Below are positions 59,301 through 64,000 of a stretch of DNA of 64,000 bases, piece by piece. A model generated the notes under the pieces. That model did not search any database. It was given only the letters and a program-made list of their open reading frames with translations, and was not told the origin of the DNA. The position numbers and the translations under genes were made by a program. This stretch comes from Mycobacterium cookii. Its GTDB lineage: Bacteria; Actinomycetota; Actinomycetes; Mycobacteriales; Mycobacteriaceae. The DNA lies in NCBI RefSeq assembly GCF_010727945.1, contig NZ_AP022569.1, positions 1,426,001 through 1,490,000 on the forward strand, given 5' to 3'. The stretch's first letter is position 1. Each line of letters begins with the position of its first letter.

Positions 59301-59841
59301 TGACGGGGAAGTCCGATTGTTCTTGCGGAGAGTCGATCTGCTGGGTCCCGTCGGACAGGAACCGGACTCGCAGCATCGGGTGCCGCGCGGCCAGGTCCGT
59401 GGCCGCCCGCCGCAAACGCTCGGGATCGATTGCCCCGCCGTCGAATTCGACGTAGAGATGGCCGGCAACACCGCCGAGAGGTTGACTGTCGTGGCGCCCC
59501 ACCCACATGGCGTGCTGCATCGGGGCGAGCGGAAAGGCATCGTCGGGCTCACTCGTCGACGCCGGCGCGTCATCGGAATGCGCAGCGCACGCTTCGCCCG
59601 CGGACACGAGCATCGACCACGCCTCGATCGTCGGGTCCGCGGCCAGTGCGGCGAAGTCGACGTCGATACCGCGGCGACGCCATCGCCCGGCCAGCGACAT
59701 CATCCGTATCGAGTCGAGACCCTGGCTGATCAGGTTGCCGCCGGGGTCGACAGCGTCAGCGCTGACGCCGAGCAAGTCGGCAACCTCAGCGCGCACCGCA
59801 CCCGGGCTGCCTGCAACGGAAGCCCCGACTCCACCGGTCAA
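56338..59841 (-). CDS. mbtB: Phenyloxazoline synthase MbtB (ArCP-Cy-A-T)
   Basis: Joins salicylate to serine or threonine and cyclises it to the oxazoline of mycobactin. 1,167 residues from TTG 59841 (LTGGVGASVAGSPGAVRAE), with AGGAGG six bases upstream; the GTG at 59844 is too close to that site. Aryl carrier LISQGLDSIRMMSL (about 39), cyclisation domain with LDMQAADAMSY (the DxxxxD type motif, about 234), A domain FTSGSTGEPKG (about 702; A4 LECDMSVLDIF) and T domain LGGDSVLATQT (about 1089). By eye the A pocket resembles Thr/Ser codes. No thioesterase: the protein ends VAAAIAETEAVQ and MbtT follows. First gene of the operon. Confidence 0.96.
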   Translation of the reverse strand: MTGGVGASVAGSPGAVRAEVADLLGVSADAVDPGGNLISQGLDSIRMMSLAGRWRRRGIDVDFAALAADPTIEAWSMLVSAGEACAAHSDDAPASTSEPDDAFPLAPMQHAMWVGRHDSQPLGGVAGHLYVEFDGGAIDPERLRRAATDLAARHPMLRVRFLSDGTQQIDSPQEQSDFPVTVHDFRNVAESTVDERLNELREAKSHQQLDGQVLELTLSMLPGERTRLHVDLDMQAADAMSYRTLMTDLAKLYRGETLPELRYSYRQYRREIVRREAGPQPAVDADRDWWSRRIPELPDPPKLPYVNRKMMSRKSTRRWQWFDPDTRDALFGNARVRGVTPAMMFAAAFAHTLACWSGTSRFLLNLPLFGREAFHPDVDSLVGDFTSSLLLDIDLSGTTDAASRAWAVQDAMRTAAAHSKYSGLSVLRDLGRHRGTPVLAPVVFTSALGLGELFCDQVTEAFGTPSWIISQGPQVALDAQITEFDGGVLVNWDVREDAFAPGVIDAMFAHCVDELLRLAAGDDGWDRRSVAPLPAAQRAVRDGVNGRSAEPGGEALHDGFFRCAEARPDAPAVYASSGDLSYRQLRDQVCAVAAALRDNGVGAGDTVAVMGPKCAEQIPALLAILAVGGVYLPIGVDQPDDRAERILQTGQVGLALVGGGQPLALPVPALAIADVLRDAPIDAEIRPATTHPGELAYVLFTSGSTGEPKGVEVTHDAAMNTVEFLTRHFEIGARDRCLALSTLECDMSVLDIFATLRAGGAIVVVDEAHRRDPDVWARLIETHAVTVLNFLPGWLEMLVEVGADRLSSLRVVPTGGDWVRPQLASLLKAQAPQLRFAGLGGATETAVHATICEPTELPSDWTAVPYGTPFPNNACRVVDDMGGDCPDWVVGELWISGRGIARGYRGRPDLTAQRFVEHDGRTWYRTGDLARYWPDGTLEFAGRADHRVKLSGYRVELGEVEAALRQIPGVAMGVAALVPTPGGAEMLAAAVQADNRELTAAGVREAMAESVPEHMIPRRVALVDQIPFTVGGKIDRRAVARELAAGVAESAEPDRRAPSTPLESALVAIVGDVLGESVGVDDDFFVLGGDSVLATQTIARIRAWLDTPGAMVADIFATRTVCALADLLSRREGDPCRLDQVAELYLEVIQMEAGNVAAAIAETEAVQ

Positions 59842-59863
59842 CACAACCCAACCCTCCTACTAC

Positions 59864-59882
59864 TTAGTGGAGGCTAGCCTAA
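59864..59882. promoter_or_regulatory. IdeR-like box upstream of mbtB
   Basis: TTAGTGGAGGCTAGCCTAA, about 15 of 19 positions as in TTAGGTTAGGCTAACCTAA. It lies 23-41 bases before the mbtB start codon, where binding of iron-loaded IdeR would block this promoter. Confidence 0.65.
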
Positions 59883-59911
59883 ATTGCTGGCTACTTTAAT
59901 TGCTGGGTACC

Positions 59912-59996
59912 CGGGACGCTACCGCGCTGCGGCTCCACGCCTTAATTAGGTTAGGCTTACCTATTGTCACTCAGTCAAATCTCAGGTAGCGTCCCG
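59912..59996. repeat. 12-bp inverted repeat flanking the mbtA-side IdeR box
   Basis: CGGGACGCTACC (59912-59923) and GGTAGCGTCCCG (59985-59996) are perfect inverted copies 61 bases apart, with the 59946-59964 IdeR box between them. Function unknown. Confidence 0.6.
59946..59964. promoter_or_regulatory. IdeR-like box for the unknown gene-mbtA operon
   Basis: TTAGGTTAGGCTTACCTAT matches 17 of 19 positions of the IdeR consensus TTAGGTTAGGCTAACCTAA. It lies about 85-103 bases before the GTG at 60049 and is the strongest such box seen in the window. Confidence 0.8.
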
Positions 59997-60048
59997 TCGC
60001 GCCTGGCGATGGCGCCACATTTCATCGACGGTCACACAAGGAGCAGCC

Positions 60049-60978
60049 GTGCAGTCAATCCCCCCGCCGCAGAACATCTTTCACAAGAACCGGCTGCTGT
60101 TCGCCGGCTTCTCAGCGATAGGCGTCGGCCTCTTGGCGCTCAACCCGGGCACCGGGATGTCCAACGTCGAGCACCGGACAGTCAGGCTGGTCGCCGGCGA
60201 AGAAACCTGGTCACAGGTCGTCGCGGCAGCGGAAGCCAACGTGCAGACCCTGGAAGCCAACGCGACAGCGTCGAGTTCCGACCTGTCGTCGGCGTTCAGC
60301 GCGCTGTCGACGGAGTTCGGCGGCCAGTTCAGCAGCGCGCTGACCGGCGTCGAGTCCGGCATCCAGAACTCGCTCGACGGCGGGTGGTACGGCAGCGACG
60401 ACGGCTACGTCTTCGGGCTGTTCGGCGGATCGGTGTCGGGTCCGGACGGTATCGAGACCGGCAGCACGCTGCAGGAGATCTCGGCCGCGCTGGAACAAGG
60501 CAACCTGCTCAACGCCTTCAGCTACTTCGACGCGTGGTCGTTGGAGTCGGTGGACCACACGCTGAAACCACTGCTGAGCCCGCTTCTCGACGAGACCAGC
60601 AAGGGAGCGACCACGCTGTCGATCCCTGTCGAACTGTCGCAGATCCAGACGAATCTGCTCGAGACGTTCGGCAACTACAACGAGCTCAAAGCCCTCGGCG
60701 ATGCGCTGCTCGCTCCGCAGATCGGCGTCGCCTTCGGCCTGTCCCAGGATGTGCAGGGCATCGCGGCCGACTTCTCCGCCGGGGATTTCAGCCAGGCGTT
60801 GACCGATCTGAACAACTTGCCGTCCGACCTGACCGGCGACCTGCTCAACGGCTATCCCCTGGCCGTGAGCGGCGAAACGTTCACCGGCCTGCTCAATACC
60901 GGCAGCGTCCTCGAAGAGCTGTTCGTGACGTGGCCGGAGCAACTGGCCACCGCACTGAGTGAGTCGTTTAGCTTCTAA
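60049..60978 (+). CDS. Unknown exported or membrane-anchored mycobacterial protein, iron-controlled, between mbtB and mbtA
   Basis: 309 residues from GTG 60049 with AAGGAG upstream. A hydrophobic segment (about 14-35: RLLFAGFSAIGVGLLALNPG) can be a signal peptide or anchor. After it comes LVAGEETWSQVVAAAEANVQTLEANATA, a low-Cys, Ser/Leu/Gly-rich body with repeated amphipathic leucines (LLNGYPLAVSGETFTGLLN). It resembles a family of mycobacterial exported proteins I have seen annotated hypothetical; I cannot name it. In M. tuberculosis mbtA and mbtB are neighbours as I recall, so this is an extra gene here. It precedes mbtA by 40 bases and follows an IdeR box, so it should be iron-starvation-induced. 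A role in export or uptake at the outer envelope is a guess. Confidence 0.8.
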   Translation: MQSIPPPQNIFHKNRLLFAGFSAIGVGLLALNPGTGMSNVEHRTVRLVAGEETWSQVVAAAEANVQTLEANATASSSDLSSAFSALSTEFGGQFSSALTGVESGIQNSLDGGWYGSDDGYVFGLFGGSVSGPDGIETGSTLQEISAALEQGNLLNAFSYFDAWSLESVDHTLKPLLSPLLDETSKGATTLSIPVELSQIQTNLLETFGNYNELKALGDALLAPQIGVAFGLSQDVQGIAADFSAGDFSQALTDLNNLPSDLTGDLLNGYPLAVSGETFTGLLNTGSVLEELFVTWPEQLATALSESFSF

Positions 60979-61018
60979 ACAACGAACGCGGTTGGGCGGG
61001 GAGCACAGGAGGCAGGCA

Positions 61019-62644
61019 ATGTCGTCTTCCACTCTGGACGGCTTTGTGCCTTTTCCGCCGGACCGCGCGGCGCGCTACCGCTCCGCCGGCTACTGGACCG
61101 GCCGGACTCTCGACTCGTTGCTGTCCGACGCCGCTCGCCGCTGGCCCGCCCGCATCGGGGTGATCGATGCGGGCGGGCCGCAACGACTGACCTTCACCCA
61201 ACTCGACGAACGAGCCGATCGCGCCGCCGCCGGGCTCGCGGCGTTGGGCATCACGCAAGGCGATCGGGTGCTGCTGCAACTGCCCAACGGCTGCGAGTTC
61301 GCGGTGGCGTTGTTCGGGCTGCTGCGCGCCGGCGCGATCCCGGTGATGTGTCTGACCGGCCATCGCGCCACCGAGTTGGGGCATTTCGCCGGCGTCAGCG
61401 ACGCGACGGCGCTGATAATTCCCGACACCGCAGCCGGATTCGACTACCGCCCGATGGCACGGCAGCTCACGCAGGAGCATCGCGGGCTGCAGCACGTCAT
61501 CGTCGACGGCGACCCCGAATCGTTCGTGCCGTGGTCGCAGGTGCGTGCCTGCCGGGACGAGCGGCACACGCGGAGCACCCCGGACCCGAGTTCGCCTGCG
61601 CTGCTGCTGGTTTCCGGCGGCACGACCGGCCTGCCGAAGCTCATCCCCCGCACCCACGACGACTACGTCTACAACGCCACCGCCAGCGCCGAGCTGTGCA
61701 CGCTGACCTCCGATGACGTGTACCTCGCGGCGCTGCCGTCCGCCCACAACTTTCCGCTGGCCTGCCCGGGTCTGCTCGGCGCCATCGCGGTCGGCGCGAC
61801 CACAGTGTTTCTCACCAACCCCAGCCCGGAGTCAGCCTTCGCTGCGATCGCGCGCCACGGCGTCACGGTCACTGCGCTGGTACCGGCGTTGGCCAACTTG
61901 TGGGCCGAGGCCACCGAGTGGGAGCCCGAGACGCCGACATCGCTGCGGCTCCTGCAGGTCGGCGGCGCGAAATTGGAGGCTGACGACGCCCGTCGGATCC
62001 GTGCGACGCTGACGCCCGGCCTGCAGCAGGTGTTCGGGATGGCCGAGGGTCTGTTGTGTTACACGCGGCCGGGCGACCCGCCGGAATTGGTCGACCACAC
62101 CCAGGGCCGGCCGCTGTGCGACGACGACGAACTGCGCGTCGTCGACGACGCCGGCCAGCCGGCGCAGGCCGGTGCCGAAGGAGAACTGCTGGTGCGGGGG
62201 CCCTACACCATCAACGGGTATTTCAACGCCGAAGCCGACAACGCCCGCTCGTTCGACCCCGACGGCTTCTACCGCAGCGGCGACCTGGTCCGCACGCACC
62301 TCGATGGCTATCTGGAAGTCACCGGCCGGGTGAAAGACGTCATTCATCGCGGCGGCGAAACCGTCGCCGCGGGCGACATCGAAGAGCACCTGCGGGCGCA
62401 CCCGTCGATCGGATCGGCCGCAGCCGTCGCGCTGAAGGATCCATATCTTGGCGAAAAAATCTGCGCGGCAGTCGTTTTCACCGGGGCCCCAGTGACGCTG
62501 TCGGAGTTGAACGATTTTCTCACCCAACGCGGCGTAGCCACCCACGCTCGACCCGATGTGCTGACCGAGATGACTGCGCTGCCCACCACACCGGTCGGCA
62601 AGGTCGACAAGAAGGCCATCGCCCAGCAGTTGCAGTCGGGATAA
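61019..62644 (+). CDS. mbtA: Salicyl-AMP ligase MbtA
   Basis: Activates salicylate as the acyl adenylate and loads it on MbtB, the first step of mycobactin assembly. 541 residues from ATG 61019 (MSSSTLDGFVPFPPDRAARY), with AGGAGG just upstream. Adenylation motifs: LLLVSGGTTGLPKLIPRTHDDY (about 190-212), PSAHNFPLACPGLLGA (the aryl-acid pocket Asn in SAHN), VFGMAEGLLCYTR, YRSGDLVR, and the C-terminal Lys in TPVGKVDKKAI. It is the second gene of the plus-strand iron operon. Confidence 0.97.
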   Translation: MSSSTLDGFVPFPPDRAARYRSAGYWTGRTLDSLLSDAARRWPARIGVIDAGGPQRLTFTQLDERADRAAAGLAALGITQGDRVLLQLPNGCEFAVALFGLLRAGAIPVMCLTGHRATELGHFAGVSDATALIIPDTAAGFDYRPMARQLTQEHRGLQHVIVDGDPESFVPWSQVRACRDERHTRSTPDPSSPALLLVSGGTTGLPKLIPRTHDDYVYNATASAELCTLTSDDVYLAALPSAHNFPLACPGLLGAIAVGATTVFLTNPSPESAFAAIARHGVTVTALVPALANLWAEATEWEPETPTSLRLLQVGGAKLEADDARRIRATLTPGLQQVFGMAEGLLCYTRPGDPPELVDHTQGRPLCDDDELRVVDDAGQPAQAGAEGELLVRGPYTINGYFNAEADNARSFDPDGFYRSGDLVRTHLDGYLEVTGRVKDVIHRGGETVAAGDIEEHLRAHPSIGSAAAVALKDPYLGEKICAAVVFTGAPVTLSELNDFLTQRGVATHARPDVLTEMTALPTTPVGKVDKKAIAQQLQSG

Positions 62645-62751
62645 CCGGAAATTAAACCTGCGCCTTAAGATTCAGACGAATTCATCGAGTTCGGACAGAG
62701 ACGCCTTAGCTTTGGCCACTAGCCTCGAGTTCAATTGCCCGAGGAGGTGAA

Positions 62752-62925
62752 ATGTTGAGATCAAGTCTTGTTAGCACGTCGGTCAGCGACGACAGCACGG
62801 CTCGGCGGCCGGTCTTGGCGGGCGTCCTCTCGGTACTCGCCTCCGCCGCCGCCATCCTCGGGTCGGGCGCCGCGATGGCGTCACCGCTGTCGACGGTGCC
62901 CCACAACGCCCATCTAGAGGGCTGA
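62752..62925 (+). CDS. Tiny exported peptide with strong ribosome site
   Basis: 57 residues from ATG 62752, preceded by GAGGAGGTGA, a near-perfect Shine-Dalgarno. The peptide begins MLRSSLVSTSVSDDSTARRP and has a hydrophobic stretch VLAGVLSVLASAAAILGSGA with a probable cleavage at AMA, leaving a mature piece of about 14 residues ending NAHLEG. Too short for most annotation. It ends 12 bases inside the convergent tag gene. Function unknown. Downstream of mbtA with about 107 bases between; whether it is co-transcribed is not clear. Confidence 0.6.
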   Translation: MLRSSLVSTSVSDDSTARRPVLAGVLSVLASAAAILGSGAAMASPLSTVPHNAHLEG

Positions 62926-63519
62926 GCTCCTAAAACATCCGTCGAAGTGACCGTTCTCGATCCCGACGGTTTGCATGAACGAATGCGCGACGACGGGCCC
63001 GACGAGCCGAAAACCTTTTTCCCGCAACGCTGCCGAAAGAAGATGGGATTCCGGGCTGTCCATCCGGCCGTCAGCCCAGCTCCGCAACGGATAGTGACGC
63101 CGAGGCTGATGGTCCCACGCCAATTGCGCCAACGAGCACGACAACATGACGCGGGCGTTGTGCACCGTCGCTTCGATCTTGCGCCGGTTGCGAATGATGG
63201 AGCGGTCAGCCATCAATCGGTCGACATCCGCGGACGTCATCGCGGCCACTGCGGTTGGCTCGAATTCACTAAACGCTCTGCGGAAGTTGTCCCGCTTGTC
63301 GAAGACGGCCAGCCACGACAGGCCGTTCTCGAAGTACGTCAGCGCGAGCGTTTCGAAAAGCGCCGCCTCGTCGTGCGTCGGCGTACCCCACTCGGCATCG
63401 TGATAACCGGTCAGATCGCGGCCCGTCTCAGTGGCCCAGCGGCAGCGGGTGATTCCGTCGGCGGCGGTGACGACGGTGGGCAGCTGCGGCGGCATGCCGA
63501 TGCCGGCCATGGCCTTCAT
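62914..63519 (-). CDS. tag: DNA-3-methyladenine glycosylase I
   Basis: Removes 3-methyladenine from DNA. 201 residues from ATG 63519 (MKAMAGIGMPPQLP); ATGs at 63510 and 63495 are also possible and no clear ribosome site decides. The zinc-snap ligands are visible: Cys in TRCRWATE, His in TGYHDAEWG, and His and Cys in ENGHFDGC near the C-terminus. The GLSW block and the Glu before it form the base pocket. Convergent with the small exported peptide (12-base overlap). Confidence 0.9.
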   Translation of the reverse strand: MKAMAGIGMPPQLPTVVTAADGITRCRWATETGRDLTGYHDAEWGTPTHDEAALFETLALTYFENGLSWLAVFDKRDNFRRAFSEFEPTAVAAMTSADVDRLMADRSIIRNRRKIEATVHNARVMLSCSLAQLAWDHQPRRHYPLRSWADGRMDSPESHLLSAALREKGFRLVGPVVAHSFMQTVGIENGHFDGCFRSSAL

Positions 63520-63583
63520 ACCCACGACAATAATCGGCAGCTCAGCTATGTTGAGTCCCGAGCGCCAGGAAAGAAGGACCTCG

Positions 63584-63961
63584 ATGCGGGACGACGAAGT
63601 GCGGGCCGCCTTATCGCGGCATTGGACGGCATCGGATGCCAACGAATTTGAAGCTGAACACGAAATCTATTCCGAGGAAGCGGTTCTCGAGTATCCGCAA
63701 TCGGGTGAGCGGATCCGCGGGCGGCGCAACATCCAGGCGTCGCGCACCGCACAACCGAATGCGAAGCGGTTCACCGTCCGGCGGACCCTGGGTGGCGGCG
63801 ATCTGTGGGTCACCGAGTTGGTGATGACATACGACGACCACCCGTATTACGTCGTCAGCGTCATGGAATTCGACGGCGCCAAGGTCGTTCGTGAGACCCA
63901 GTATTTCGGCGATCCATTCGAGCCGGGGCCATCTCGCGCTCAGTGGGTCGAACCGATGTGA
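63584..63961 (+). CDS. SnoaL/NTF2-like protein
   Basis: 125 residues from ATG 63584 (MRDDEVRAALSRHWTASDANEFEA) with AGGAAAGAAGGA upstream. The pattern RHWTASDANEFEAEHEIYSEEAVLEYPQSGERIRGRRNI is the SnoaL-like (NTF2 fold) signature, followed by beta strands LVMTYDDHPYYVVSVMEFDGAKVVRETQYFGDPF. Small single-domain members are mostly of unknown function. It diverges from tag. Confidence 0.85.
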   Translation: MRDDEVRAALSRHWTASDANEFEAEHEIYSEEAVLEYPQSGERIRGRRNIQASRTAQPNAKRFTVRRTLGGGDLWVTELVMTYDDHPYYVVSVMEFDGAKVVRETQYFGDPFEPGPSRAQWVEPM

Positions 63962-64000
63962 GACGGACTGAGCGGCGACTCGCCAGACCTTGCCATTGAC

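Overview
The window is chromosomal DNA of a mycobacterium (high G+C; mycobactin genes, YrbE/MCE genes, IdeR-type boxes, Rv-like housekeeping genes). From about 14.7 kb to 34.6 kb its gene order matches what I remember of the Rv2342-Rv2376c stretch of M. tuberculosis. It is not the tuberculosis complex: it has a family 2A encapsulin locus, a methionine-salvage operon, irtAB inside the mbt operon, MbtB split from its thioesterase, and an unfamiliar gene between mbtB and mbtA.

Layout. (1) 1-2829, minus strand: the head of an mce operon (YrbE-A and YrbE-B permeases, then the first MCE protein, cut by the window edge). (2) 3.3-10.7 kb, a sulfur island: a family 2A encapsulin shell gene with its cysteine desulfurase cargo (minus strand); divergent from it, a 23-codon leader peptide ending in five Cys codons, then a thioester-domain-like protein, cysK and cysE; convergent with these, a persulfide dioxygenase-rhodanese fusion. 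(3) 10.8-13.7 kb: methionine salvage mtnAB (fused)-mtnD-mtnC. (4) 13.8-34.6 kb, housekeeping: DUF732 protein, NUDIX hydrolase, tRNA-Asn, dnaG, dgt, a TPM-domain protein, glyS, smtB-zur, uppS, recO, an amidase, era, a CorC-like protein, ybeY, phoH, rsmE, dnaJ2, hrcA, a conserved small protein and a CFP2/MTB12-like antigen. (5) 34.6-62.6 kb, mycobactin: one tightly overlapping minus-strand operon mbtB-T-C-D-E-F-G-H-irtA-irtB of about 25 kb. It diverges from an unknown exported protein followed by mbtA, and two IdeR-like boxes lie in the 0.2-kb divergent region. (6) 62.7-64 kb: a tiny exported peptide gene, 3-methyladenine DNA glycosylase and a SnoaL-like protein.

How it works together. The sulfur island makes cysteine (CysE, CysK), takes sulfur from it inside a protein shell (desulfurase in encapsulin), oxidises persulfides (dioxygenase-rhodanese) and probably senses cysteine through the poly-Cys leader. 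The mycobactin operon encodes synthesis (MbtA-H, MbtT) and import with reduction (IrtAB) of the siderophore in one iron-controlled transcript.

Most notable points: the poly-Cys leader, which looks leaderless; the thioester-domain protein in the cysKE operon that lacks the thioester Cys; the PVAPRG repeats in the encapsulin cargo tail; an MbtE with two complete C-A-T modules, which gives four adenylation domains where mycobactin needs three; the IdeR-flanked unknown gene; and a 54-bp perfect tandem repeat upstream of hrcA.
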